64,000 nucleotides of DNA from Bacteroidetes bacterium UBA6221. GTDB lineage: Bacteria > Bacteroidota > Bacteroidia > Chitinophagales > Chitinophagaceae. This document shows, one piece after another, positions 54,801 to 63,234 of this stretch. The stretch's first letter is position 1. The number at the start of each line of letters is the position of its first letter. The stretch covers positions 124,001-188,000 of the forward strand of contig DISB01000018.1 in NCBI GenBank assembly GCA_002421685.1, written 5' to 3'. The notes beneath the pieces were generated by a model. The model did not search any database, was not told where the DNA came from, and worked only from the letters and a program-made list of their open reading frames with translations. The translations under genes and the position numbers were made by a program.

Positions 54801-54899
54801 CGCACCGTGTCGCAGGATTATATCTACGAATCGCTGGGATTGCCGGTGAACAGGAACAGGGCCAACGTGAAAAAAACACAATTGTCAAAAGCTAATTGA
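51879..54899 (+). CDS. Exported glycoside hydrolase family 3 fused to a serine hydrolase (NagZ-beta-lactamase type)
   Basis: 1006-residue two-domain exported enzyme. After the signal peptide (LLALIVPAAIAQ) comes a GH3 domain with the beta-N-acetylglucosaminidase motif KHFPGHGDTETDSHKDLP, then a beta-lactamase-related serine hydrolase domain from about residue 600. The SxxK motif is in SLTKVLSTTLAV, the Tyr motif is YSDLDFYFLAA and the third is HQGFTGTCAW. The two activities may act on peptidoglycan fragments. Similar fusions occur in Bacteroidota. It has its own promoter. Confidence 0.93.
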   Translation: MTASLRCFVATLILLALIVPAAIAQNKVNPKEAARSRWVDSIYNSLNDTERIGQLFMVAAYSGGKDYNEEKIVQLVQAGHVGGLIFMQGTPEAQATQNNTFQKLAKVPLLIGMDAEWGLGMRLTGVKDLPRAMMTGATMDTALAYRLGEAIAAQCKRMGVHINFGPVVDVNNNPRNPIINARSFGENKEMVTRLGIAYMRGLQDNGIMACAKHFPGHGDTETDSHKDLPTINKTLQELEALELYPFRRLIDAGVQSIMVAHLDIPALEKEPHIPTTLSYNTISNYLKTKMGFDGLVFTDALNMDGVAKYFEPGDVDLRAFLAGNDVLLFSQDVPTAIRKIKAAIDEDRVSYKELELRVKKILGAKYDADLASRKDVVISNATEDLNQVTEQVQYQVAEASATFVRDRNKLLNDLVRKEGAFTYIGVNAKDETALLTELQNELPGIQASWFPKGGGNVALSRAMNVVDGGGTCIVAVHNMGFYPSGGDYGLDAQQMSFLKQVQNKPNVILALMGNPYLLQNFCGFKTVFVGYEDNEQSEKVMASVMLGIMPAKGKLPMTPCAGMTMEAPPKLLADKPRPVKEPVVTRLEKEFFIEDAGVVNRDALDRLNIFLERSVVDGVFPGCQVVAAKNGKVFYSRAFGYYDAYKTIKVDTSSIYDVASLTKVLSTTLAVMRLYEQKKLDLDKTLGDYLPIVKGTDKAGLKIRDLLLHQAGLTAWIPFYRSTYDSSGQPSGEIYSRQQKTGFDIPVAQNMYMRNDYKDSIWKTILNTPLENRGRYVYSDLDFYFLAAVVEQLTGKTLDVYVSEQFYQPMGLKNITYHPRAKFPAAKIVPTENDMYFRMQTLRGYVHDQGAAMMGGVAGHAGLFANAWDVAAVFQMLLQGGTYNGKRFFKKETVGYFTAYHSSISRRGLGFDKPEADANDAGPAGERSSGYAFGHQGFTGTCAWADPESGVVFVFLSNRINPTADNKKINHQSTRTVSQDYIYESLGLPVNRNRANVKKTQLSKAN

Positions 54900-55017
54900 T
54901 AAAAGCCCCTTTTACTGTTCTATACGTTTTAGTTTTTTTAACAATTTATTTCAGGTGCAGGTGATAAAATATTTCCATATTTGTCACGTTAATGTCAACG
55001 CATCCTAAACATGCATC

Positions 55018-57828
55018 ATGCATCTACGCTACTTACTCTTCGCTAAATTGTTGATACTACTATCAATAGTTTCTTCTGCACAGCCCTATACCATAAAAGG
55101 TGTTGTGAAAGACACTTTAAATATGAACGTGCTGCCTAATACCAGCATTACTATTATACGTGCTCAGGATTCGGTGCTGGAAAAATTTACACGTACAAAA
55201 GAAGACGGAAGTTTTGCACTGGATGTATCTGCGCCGGGCAAATACATCATGCTTTCGGTGTTTCCCGGTTTTGCCGATTTTGTGGATAAAATCGACATTA
55301 AGGAAGGTAACAAACTGACAGACCTTGGTGAGATACCTATGGTGTCCCGTACGCACCTGCTGGAGGAATTCGTTTTTACCGAACAGTATGCGGCGATAAA
55401 AATAAAAGGCGACACGATAGAGTACGTAGCCGACAGCTTCAAAGTAAGGGATAATGCCACGGTGGAAGAACTGCTGAAAAAACTGCCCGGCCTGCAGGTG
55501 GACAAAGACGGTAATATACAAGCCCATGGGCAAACGGTAGAAAAACTATTGGTAGACGGGGAGGAGTTTTTTACAGATGACCCGGCTGTGGTGTCAAAAA
55601 GTTTGCAGGCCAAAGCGGTGGACAAAGTGCAGGTGTTTGACAAGAAAAGCGAACAGGCTGAATTTACAGGTATTGATGATGGTGAATCTACACGCACCGT
55701 GAACTTGAAGCTGAAAGACAATATGAAGACAGGCTACTTCGGTAAAGCAGTGGGAGCGGGTGGTGCAGGGGATGACCGGAGTTATTTCGAGAATCAACTG
55801 ATGGCCAACTACTTCAAAGGCAAGAAGAAAATCTCCGCCTTCGGTATCATGGCCAACACCGGTAAGATAGGCCTGGGCTGGGAAGACAGGGATAAGTTTG
55901 GCGGTAACGATAATAATACCGTATACGAAGATGGTGTAATGTACTCGTACAGCGATGGTGATGAATTTGACAGCTGGAGCGGACAATATAATGGACGTGG
56001 ATATCCCAAAGCGTGGACCGGCGGCCTCCATTTTTCAGATAAATGGAACGAAGACAAACAACACCTGGCGGGTAACTATCGCTACGCCAAGCAAAATATT
56101 GAAGCCATCAATAATACTTTTTCGCAGGTGCTGACAAAGGACGCACAATTATTCACCGATGAGCGGCAGGATGAATTTAAAACAGGTCAAAGGCATCGCG
56201 TAGATGGTTTGTATGAATGGAAAACAGATTCGCTTTCCACCCTCAGGCTGACGGTGATGGGTAACCACCAGAATTCGCAAAACCGCTCGACGTACAACCA
56301 ATACAATATGGATGCCAATGGCGATACCCTGATAGATAATCAAAGGCTGATGACCAACGATGCAACCACCCAAAGGCTGAACAGTTCGCTGACCTGGAAA
56401 AAGAAATTCAAGAAAGACAGGAGAACGCTTATGATGTCCCTGACTGAAAACTATGAAGAATCGGAAAGTACAGGTTTCCTCAGCTCCGTAAACAAGTCCA
56501 ACGGAAACGGGACGAAATATATTGACCAGAAGAAAAATAACGACAGACAGGCGTTGCTGCTAAATGGTTCGGCTGTGTATACAGAGCCCATAACCAAAGT
56601 AATGGCTGTATCGGTTGAATATAAACTGGGCGTAAATAACAGCACTTCGGAAAGGACTACATTCAATAAGAGCAACCCCAATGCTGATGCATATGATCTG
56701 CGCGATGATACATTAAGTAACAGCTATGCGTATAATATTGTAACCAATACGGGGGGTACTAACCTGAGCTGGGATTATAAGAAGGTAGATTTTTCAGCAG
56801 GTGTATCGGCGGCACATGCCGGCTTCACACAAAGAGACTTACTTGCTGATACTGTTTTTTCTTATGATGTAGTCAACCTGTTTCCCAAGGCTATGATTCG
56901 TTACGAAATCAGCAAACAATCAAATATCCGTTTTAACTACTATGGTAGTACACGACAACCCACTATACAGCAGATACAACCCCTGCGCGATAATACCAAC
57001 CCTAATAACCAGGCAATAGGCAACTCCGGGCTGACGCAGGAATTCCGCAACAGCTTCAGCGTAAACGCAAATGATTATAAAGTATTAAGCGGACGCTGGA
57101 TATACATATACGGTAATTTCACAACGATAGATAATGCCATAACACGCTCTGAAAATATAGATAGCCTCGGAAGTAGAGTTTACCAGTATGTAAACACAGA
57201 TGGCAACTTCAGCGGATGGGCAGGAGGTGGCATAGGCAAGCGTATTAATAAACTGAATACCCGTATCGGCGGTAATTTCAATACCAGCCTCAACCGTACC
57301 AACAACTTTGTGAACGGGGTGAAAAACACCAGCGATTTCAACCAGTACTCAGTGGGATTTGATATTAACTACGAGGACAAGGAGGAAACCGTAGAAGTGG
57401 AATGGGAAACTGACTTTACCTATAATGATAATAAAGCTACTATCAGCACATTGGCCACAAGCTACTGGACGATAGAAAATACCCTGGATGTTTCAGTAGT
57501 ATTACCCAAAAAATTTGAGATAGGTACAGACTTCAACTGGTATATCAGGGAGCGCACGGTAGTTTTTGACAGGAATAATAATGTATTCCGCTGGAATGCT
57601 TACGTGTCGAAAAAATTCCTGAAGAACGACCAACTGGAACTTCGTGCTTCAGTATTCGATATACTGAACCAGAACCTGGGCTTCAGCAGGTTTGCTAACA
57701 GCAACACGGTAACAGAGACCAACTACAATACTATACGACGCTACGGGCTGGTAACATTGATATGGAATTTTACAAAAATGGCTGCAGGAGCGCAGGAGGA
57801 GAATGCTGCACAATTTATCACCAAATAA
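55018..57828 (+). CDS. Outer-membrane beta-barrel family protein with carboxypeptidase-like domain
   Basis: 936 residues: signal peptide (FAKLLILLSIVSSAQ), a regulatory domain (YTIKGVVKDTLNMNVLPNTSI), a plug-like region with IEYVADSFKVRDNATVEELLKKLPGLQ, VEKLLVDGEEFFTDDP, and a large barrel that ends TLIWNFTKMAAG rather than with a classical C-terminal aromatic residue. It is a TonB-receptor-like family without proven transport. The GLPGLI gene follows within three bases, a common pairing. Confidence 0.88.
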   Translation: MHLRYLLFAKLLILLSIVSSAQPYTIKGVVKDTLNMNVLPNTSITIIRAQDSVLEKFTRTKEDGSFALDVSAPGKYIMLSVFPGFADFVDKIDIKEGNKLTDLGEIPMVSRTHLLEEFVFTEQYAAIKIKGDTIEYVADSFKVRDNATVEELLKKLPGLQVDKDGNIQAHGQTVEKLLVDGEEFFTDDPAVVSKSLQAKAVDKVQVFDKKSEQAEFTGIDDGESTRTVNLKLKDNMKTGYFGKAVGAGGAGDDRSYFENQLMANYFKGKKKISAFGIMANTGKIGLGWEDRDKFGGNDNNTVYEDGVMYSYSDGDEFDSWSGQYNGRGYPKAWTGGLHFSDKWNEDKQHLAGNYRYAKQNIEAINNTFSQVLTKDAQLFTDERQDEFKTGQRHRVDGLYEWKTDSLSTLRLTVMGNHQNSQNRSTYNQYNMDANGDTLIDNQRLMTNDATTQRLNSSLTWKKKFKKDRRTLMMSLTENYEESESTGFLSSVNKSNGNGTKYIDQKKNNDRQALLLNGSAVYTEPITKVMAVSVEYKLGVNNSTSERTTFNKSNPNADAYDLRDDTLSNSYAYNIVTNTGGTNLSWDYKKVDFSAGVSAAHAGFTQRDLLADTVFSYDVVNLFPKAMIRYEISKQSNIRFNYYGSTRQPTIQQIQPLRDNTNPNNQAIGNSGLTQEFRNSFSVNANDYKVLSGRWIYIYGNFTTIDNAITRSENIDSLGSRVYQYVNTDGNFSGWAGGGIGKRINKLNTRIGGNFNTSLNRTNNFVNGVKNTSDFNQYSVGFDINYEDKEETVEVEWETDFTYNDNKATISTLATSYWTIENTLDVSVVLPKKFEIGTDFNWYIRERTVVFDRNNNVFRWNAYVSKKFLKNDQLELRASVFDILNQNLGFSRFANSNTVTETNYNTIRRYGLVTLIWNFTKMAAGAQEENAAQFITK

Positions 57829-57830
57829 TA

Positions 57831-58580
57831 ATGATAATGAAACAACTGATACTGATACCGGCGCTGTTGATGATGGCTATGATGGCGCAGGCCCAGCATA
57901 CCTTCAACGGGAAAATAGAATTTGAACGCCGGACCAACCTGCACCGCACTATTGACGAGATGGATGAAGACGACAAGCGGTGGATAGAAAAAATGCGGTC
58001 TCAGATACCTAAGCACAATGTGCATTATTTCGACTATTCATTTACACAGCAGCACAGCATATATGAGCCGGGGCGTGAAGCAGAGCAAACCGTTAACTTT
58101 TGGTTTGCACGTTCGCCCGCTGCTGAAAATATAGTGTACACTGATTTTGCAACCGGCCGTGTAACAGCGCAAAAGCAGGTATTTGAAGAGAAATTCCTGG
58201 TAAAGGACACAATGCGCGTAATAAAGTGGAAGATACAGGATGAGGTACGCACAATTGCCGATTATAAATGCCGCAAGGCTGTAGGTGTCATGTACGATTC
58301 GGTATATGTTATAGCATTTTATACTGAAGACATACCGGCAAGCGGAGGACCTGAAATGTTCAGCGGGCTACCCGGCATGATATTGGAAGTGGCCGTGCCG
58401 CGCCTGCATACCACCTGGATAGCTACTAAAGTGGAATACAATAAACCCGATGAAAAAGAATTTGAAATACCGAAGCGCGGTAAGGAAGTGACACAGAAAG
58501 AAATGTACACCACCATCAGCACCAGCCTGAAACGCTGGGGTAAGTTTGCCGACAAGGCTGTATGGTGGTCGCTATTATAA
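57831..58580 (+). CDS. GLPGLI family protein
   Basis: 249-residue exported protein (signal MKQLILIPALLMMAMMAQAQ) named for the motif seen here as GPEMFSGLPGMILEVAV. The function is unknown; it often accompanies an outer-membrane barrel protein, as here. Start at 57831 or 57837 (ATGATAATG). The stop is followed by a bidirectional terminator. Confidence 0.9.
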   Translation: MIMKQLILIPALLMMAMMAQAQHTFNGKIEFERRTNLHRTIDEMDEDDKRWIEKMRSQIPKHNVHYFDYSFTQQHSIYEPGREAEQTVNFWFARSPAAENIVYTDFATGRVTAQKQVFEEKFLVKDTMRVIKWKIQDEVRTIADYKCRKAVGVMYDSVYVIAFYTEDIPASGGPEMFSGLPGMILEVAVPRLHTTWIATKVEYNKPDEKEFEIPKRGKEVTQKEMYTTISTSLKRWGKFADKAVWWSLL

Positions 58581-58601
58581 TATAAACTCTGACACACGAA
58601 G

Positions 58602-58625
58602 AAGCCCCGCTACCGGCGGGGCTTT
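58602..58625. terminator. Bidirectional terminator
   Basis: Stem AAGCCCCGC (58602-58610) with GCGGGGCTT (58616-58624), loop TACCG, serving the convergent GLPGLI and PLP-enzyme genes. Confidence 0.85.
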
Positions 58626-58647
58626 CAATTTTAAATCTGTCGTACAG

Positions 58648-59802
58648 TTATCCTATTGCCTGCTCCAGGTCGGCTATCAGGTCCTCAACGTCTTCTATAC
58701 CAACGCTCAGGCGTATCAGTGAGTCGGCCAGGCCGTTTTTAATACGCTCTTCGCGGGGTATGGCTGCATGGGTCATACTGGCGGGGTGGCCGCAGAGGGA
58801 TTCCACACCGCCCAGCGATTCGGCCAGCGAGAACAGTTTTGTCTTCTTCAGTACTTCCATTGCGGCTTCTACGCTATCTTCTTTCAATACAAATGACATC
58901 ATGCCGCCAAAGCCGCGCATTTGCTTTTTAGCCACATCGTGGTTGGGATGGTCTTCAAATCCGCACCAAAGTACCCTGCCCACTTTGGGATGTGCGCGCA
59001 GGTATTCCGCTATCGCTTTTCCGTTTTCGCAATGGCGGTCCATACGTACGTGCAATGTTTTAATACCACGCAGCACCAGCCAGCTATCGTGCGGGCCGGG
59101 CACAGCGCCGCAGCTATTTTGTATAAATGCCAGGCGCTCGCGCAGGGCGTCATCATTCATTATAAGAGCGCCCAGTACCACGTCTGAGTGGCCGCCCAGG
59201 TATTTGGTGGCGGAATGTAATACTATATCCGCACCCAGGTCCAGCGGGTTTTGCAGGTAGGGCGTGGCGAAAGTATTATCCACTACCAGCAGCAGGTTGT
59301 GCTTTTTGGCGATGGTTGCACACGCGGCTATGTCCACAATATTCAGCATGGGGTTGGTAGGTGTTTCCGCCCATATCATTTTTGTTTTGTCGTTGATATA
59401 GTTGCTGATGTTATCAGCATTGCTCATATCTATGAAATGGAACTTAATACCATAGTTCACAAACACTTTGGTCATGATGCGGTAGGTGCCGCCGTAGAGG
59501 TCGTTTGCCACTATCACCTCATCGCCAGGCATCAGCAGTTTTATCACCGCATCGGTAGCTGCCATGCCACTGCCGAAGCACAGGCCGTGGTTGCCATTTT
59601 CAATACCCGCCAGGGCTTTTTCTAATGCGTGGCGCGTGGGGTTTTGCGTGCGGGAATATTCATAACCTTTGTGTACCCCGGGTGCTGACTGCACATAGGT
59701 AGATGTCTGGTATATGGGCGTCATGATAGCGCCCGTGGCTGAGTCCGGCTCCACGCCGGCGTGTATCATTTTAGTGCCTAATTTATAATTCTTTGTATCC
59801 AT
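58648..59802 (-). CDS. Cystathionine gamma-synthase/lyase-family PLP enzyme
   Basis: 384-residue PLP-dependent enzyme of trans-sulfuration. The PLP lysine is Lys200 in HSATKYLGGHSDVVLGAL. YSRTQNPTRHALEKALAGIE and FGSGMAATDAVIKLL are family segments, and the C-terminal ends SVGIEDVEDLIADLEQAIG. It could be cystathionine gamma-synthase (metB) or gamma-lyase (mccB); sequence reading alone does not separate them. Transcribed from its own -7 box. Confidence 0.92.
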   Translation of the reverse strand: MDTKNYKLGTKMIHAGVEPDSATGAIMTPIYQTSTYVQSAPGVHKGYEYSRTQNPTRHALEKALAGIENGNHGLCFGSGMAATDAVIKLLMPGDEVIVANDLYGGTYRIMTKVFVNYGIKFHFIDMSNADNISNYINDKTKMIWAETPTNPMLNIVDIAACATIAKKHNLLLVVDNTFATPYLQNPLDLGADIVLHSATKYLGGHSDVVLGALIMNDDALRERLAFIQNSCGAVPGPHDSWLVLRGIKTLHVRMDRHCENGKAIAEYLRAHPKVGRVLWCGFEDHPNHDVAKKQMRGFGGMMSFVLKEDSVEAAMEVLKKTKLFSLAESLGGVESLCGHPASMTHAAIPREERIKNGLADSLIRLSVGIEDVEDLIADLEQAIG

Positions 59803-59826
59803 TTGTTTGCTGCTTTAAGAGCGACG

Positions 59827-59834
59827 CAAAGGTA
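59827..59834 (-). promoter_or_regulatory. -7 box of the PLP-enzyme gene
   Basis: TACCTTTG on the minus strand, 24 bases before the start codon at 59802. Confidence 0.5.
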
Positions 59835-59931
59835 ATTATTTTCCCAGCGGCGTTACTGACAGTTTTTTGTCAATCGCCAGGTTTGTGGTAGCCACGTTCT
59901 CTTGTCGGATTGAATATAACCGTAATATCGC

Positions 59932-62900
59932 TTATCTTATCAAAGTAATGTCCCCCGTCTTAAAGACAGAGCCGCAGGAGGGTGTATTTATCTTTATAAA
60001 ATAGTAGTACGTGCCCAGTTGAGCCGCTTTCCCTTTATAGTTCCCATTCCAGCAGTCAGTTATATCTTCTGATTGGTATACCGCTTCGCCCCAACGATTG
60101 TTGATGTACAGTTTATAATCGAGGTATTCAATATTTGTTCTAATCCTGTAGCAATCATTAATACCGTTATTGTCGGGTGTAAAAGCAGTAGGTATCATCC
60201 ATTTGTAGTCATCGATCGTTCTCACACTCAAGTCTACAGAAGCCGTGGCCTCGCAACCCGAATCTGAAATTCCCGTTACAGTGTAGGTGATATTTTGGGC
60301 TGGCCGGGCAGTGACCTGGCTGACATAATCGTTGTCGAGGCCCTCATCCGGAGCCCATCTGTATTTAGCTGCGCCAGATGCAGACAATACAGCAGAGCCG
60401 GTGCGGCAATCTATGTCGTTCGACTTCGTGACTGTGACCACAGGTAGGGGGTTAACAATGATTGGAATGTCGAATGTGTCAGCATACCCACAATATGGGC
60501 CCTGTATAATTACCTCGTAAGATGTATTTACCAAAGGCGCAACGACGATCCGGTCATCTACAGAGGCTATGCCGTCCCCTTGCCATTGATATGTGGCGCC
60601 GCCGTAGGCTCGCAGGGTAATCATTTCACCGGTACATATGCCGGACTTTTCAGGCGACACACGGAAATCAGGTTCAGGAAGGAAAGTTATCCCTCTACCT
60701 GATGTGTCGGTGCATCCCAATGAGTCGATAGCTATAAGATAAAACGTGTCAGGATAATCTATCGTTATTTTGATGGTCAATGAATCGGGTGAGCCTATGG
60801 GAGTCCGGCTTACCCATTTGTGTGTTACACCGGCGCCGGATATTAAACCCGTCAATTCAATTTCAGCATTTGGACATACCGATGTATCACTTCCGGCGTA
60901 TGCTGTCGGTCTTGGCAGAACGGTTATTATTACCTCATCAGTATCATTGCAGGTAGTGCCATTGCTCACGACAAGGTAAACGATGCCACTTTGGTTACCG
61001 TGCACCAGGGCATCTTTAAAATTCGGGTTAATGATGGGTATAGTTGAATACCAGAAATAATTCAAACCACCATTACCATGTAGTTGAACTAAATCAGTGG
61101 GGCAAATAAGGAGGTCTGGTCCCGCGTCTGCTATAGGCTGCGGCAGAGCAGTTACAACAACATCATCTGTATCGCTACACCCCGAAGGGGTTGTGGCTAT
61201 CAACCTGTAAGTACCGTTTATTGTGCCAGAAACCGTTGGGTTGAGGCTATTGGGATTGGTGATGGATTGACTTGAAGTCCACATATAAGTTCCCCCGATG
61301 GAACTGGTACCATTCAATTGGAGTAACGGTGTATTACATACACTGGTATCGGGTCCGGCGTTTACAATGGGTGTAGGATTCACCTGCACGGTTGCCTGGC
61401 TTGGATTGCTTGTTGAGCCGCACAATCCACCACCTGAAACCAGTGTATAAGTTGTGGAAGAAGCAGGATTAGGATTTAAAGCGAATGGAACGCCACTGGT
61501 TACGGATCTGGTATAGTTGCTCGTACCGTCATTGTAGGTAATAGTAACGTTGGTGGCTCCGGATGTGTCAACATAGGTAAGATACGCTTGCTCGCCGTTG
61601 CAAATAGTATCCCCTACCAGGTATCCTTCATGTGAGCCACCCCAATTGTATTTAACAAGAAATGCATCTGTACCACCATTGCTGGTAGCTGTTAATGAGC
61701 CTGTTCCGGGATTGAAATCGGTACCTGAGCCTGAAAATGACCCGGTAATATATACATAGCCTGTGTCGTCAATTGCTATACCCATTCCTTCGTCTGCTGC
61801 AGTGGAGCCGACTGAAAAATTGCATTGGATATTTCCGTTTTGCAAAGCATATCGCGCAGCGAAAATATCGGTATTGCCGATGCTGGCCATGTTAGCCGCC
61901 GGGCTGCTGCCCTGGTTAAAGTTAACAGTGCCGCCGAACGACCCTGTAACATAAAGACTGTTGCCAAAAATGGCTAATCTTTGGCCGGCGTCATTACCTG
62001 TGTTACCTATCAACTTGCCCCACCGATACTGGCCATTTGGGTTATACGATGCCAGCATCATATTCTGTCCACCCGACTGTGCCGTTGCTGTGGCCGTTGA
62101 ACTTGAGGGATCAAAGTCTATACTGGTAGTGTTTGCAACACCAGTTATATAGATGTTGTTGTTGTTGTCGGTAATAATATCCCGTGCATCGTCAACGGCA
62201 TTACCCCCCAGTAGAAAAGCCCAAGTATACCCGCCCGAGGCTGTATATTTAGCCACATAAGCATCGTACAGTCCGTTGGGCACAAGATTGGCTGTGCCTG
62301 TAGGCGAAGGGTCAAAATCTATATTTGTTGCATATTGTACAAATCCGGTTATGCAAATATTATTGTTTTTGTCCACAGCTATTCCGCGTATCGAATTATC
62401 TGTTGCGGCTATGCCCGACTTCCCGAAATTGAATGCCCAGAGAAACAGCATATTTGAAGTGTACTTTGCGAGGAATGCGGTACCACTCACATTCCCATTC
62501 AACACTGTAGATCCGGTTGGTGACGGGTCAAAATCCAGGGTGTCCTTAAATAGTCCACCTACAACCACATTCCCACCCGTATCAATGGCTATTGCATCAA
62601 CCGCTTCTATCCAATAGGGGGTTCCTAAATGCAACACCCATTGATAGGCGCCTGCTGAAGAGTATTTAGCAACGAAGCCGTCGCCACCATAAGTGGAGGA
62701 ACCCCCGCCCAAAAAACCTTTGCAAGTTAGGAATGCTGTTCCCGAAGACGGATCAAAATCTACATTCGAGCCCCTGAAAAAACCTCCAATATATATATAG
62801 TTATCATCGTCTATAGCCAGGGCATAGCCTCCATCATAGTCTTCTTTACCCAATGCAAAACCCCATAAGAGGTTGCCGTTTGCCGAATAACAGGCCAGGA

Positions 62901-63150
62901 AGACGTCCTGGGTACCGTTGTACGATGATATGTTGTAGGTGGAAGACGAGGGGTCCAGGTCTATAGTGTTTATAAAATTTCCACATACTACCACATTACC
63001 ATTGGGCGCTACTCGTGTTTGTACGCCCCAGTCGCTGCCTGTGCCGCCTGCACTAAATAACCATTGAGGGGCCTGGGCATAGCTGTTATGTGTTGTTAGT
63101 AGATACAAGAAAGAAAGAACCAGGAAAAAGGATAGGTTTGCTTTTTGCAT
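59932..63150 (-). CDS. T9SS type B protein with SBBP repeats
   Basis: 1072-residue secreted protein. A signal peptide (LVLSFLYLLTTHNSYAQ) is followed by beta-propeller-like SBBP repeats recurring every ~55-60 residues (DFDPSSGTAFLTCKGF, AIDDDNYIYIGGFF, DTLDFDPSPTGSTVLNG, VAKYTSNMLFLWAFNFGK). PKD/Ig-like segments about 95 residues apart follow (VNAGPDTSVCNTPLLQLNG, ADAGPDLLICPTDLVQLHG). The C-terminus is the gliding-motility-associated domain (IPTAFTPDNNGINDCYRI, GTYYYFIKI). Probably a surface or adhesion protein. No enzymatic domain seen. Confidence 0.9.
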   Translation of the reverse strand: MQKANLSFFLVLSFLYLLTTHNSYAQAPQWLFSAGGTGSDWGVQTRVAPNGNVVVCGNFINTIDLDPSSSTYNISSYNGTQDVFLACYSANGNLLWGFALGKEDYDGGYALAIDDDNYIYIGGFFRGSNVDFDPSSGTAFLTCKGFLGGGSSTYGGDGFVAKYSSAGAYQWVLHLGTPYWIEAVDAIAIDTGGNVVVGGLFKDTLDFDPSPTGSTVLNGNVSGTAFLAKYTSNMLFLWAFNFGKSGIAATDNSIRGIAVDKNNNICITGFVQYATNIDFDPSPTGTANLVPNGLYDAYVAKYTASGGYTWAFLLGGNAVDDARDIITDNNNNIYITGVANTTSIDFDPSSSTATATAQSGGQNMMLASYNPNGQYRWGKLIGNTGNDAGQRLAIFGNSLYVTGSFGGTVNFNQGSSPAANMASIGNTDIFAARYALQNGNIQCNFSVGSTAADEGMGIAIDDTGYVYITGSFSGSGTDFNPGTGSLTATSNGGTDAFLVKYNWGGSHEGYLVGDTICNGEQAYLTYVDTSGATNVTITYNDGTSNYTRSVTSGVPFALNPNPASSTTYTLVSGGGLCGSTSNPSQATVQVNPTPIVNAGPDTSVCNTPLLQLNGTSSIGGTYMWTSSQSITNPNSLNPTVSGTINGTYRLIATTPSGCSDTDDVVVTALPQPIADAGPDLLICPTDLVQLHGNGGLNYFWYSTIPIINPNFKDALVHGNQSGIVYLVVSNGTTCNDTDEVIITVLPRPTAYAGSDTSVCPNAEIELTGLISGAGVTHKWVSRTPIGSPDSLTIKITIDYPDTFYLIAIDSLGCTDTSGRGITFLPEPDFRVSPEKSGICTGEMITLRAYGGATYQWQGDGIASVDDRIVVAPLVNTSYEVIIQGPYCGYADTFDIPIIVNPLPVVTVTKSNDIDCRTGSAVLSASGAAKYRWAPDEGLDNDYVSQVTARPAQNITYTVTGISDSGCEATASVDLSVRTIDDYKWMIPTAFTPDNNGINDCYRIRTNIEYLDYKLYINNRWGEAVYQSEDITDCWNGNYKGKAAQLGTYYYFIKINTPSCGSVFKTGDITLIR

Positions 63151-63234
63151 AATAATTCTCTTTAAGAAAAGTGCTGTAAATATAATGCTAACTTATTATT
63201 ATACTGCATGGTCAGGATTGACTAATTTTAGCAC

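Noticed and set aside
59857..59872. TGAC-N8-GTCA palindrome upstream of the PLP enzyme
   Set aside because: The spacer of eight does not fit the four-base Crp/Fnr spacing and it may be part of a 3' stem-loop of the neighbouring gene.
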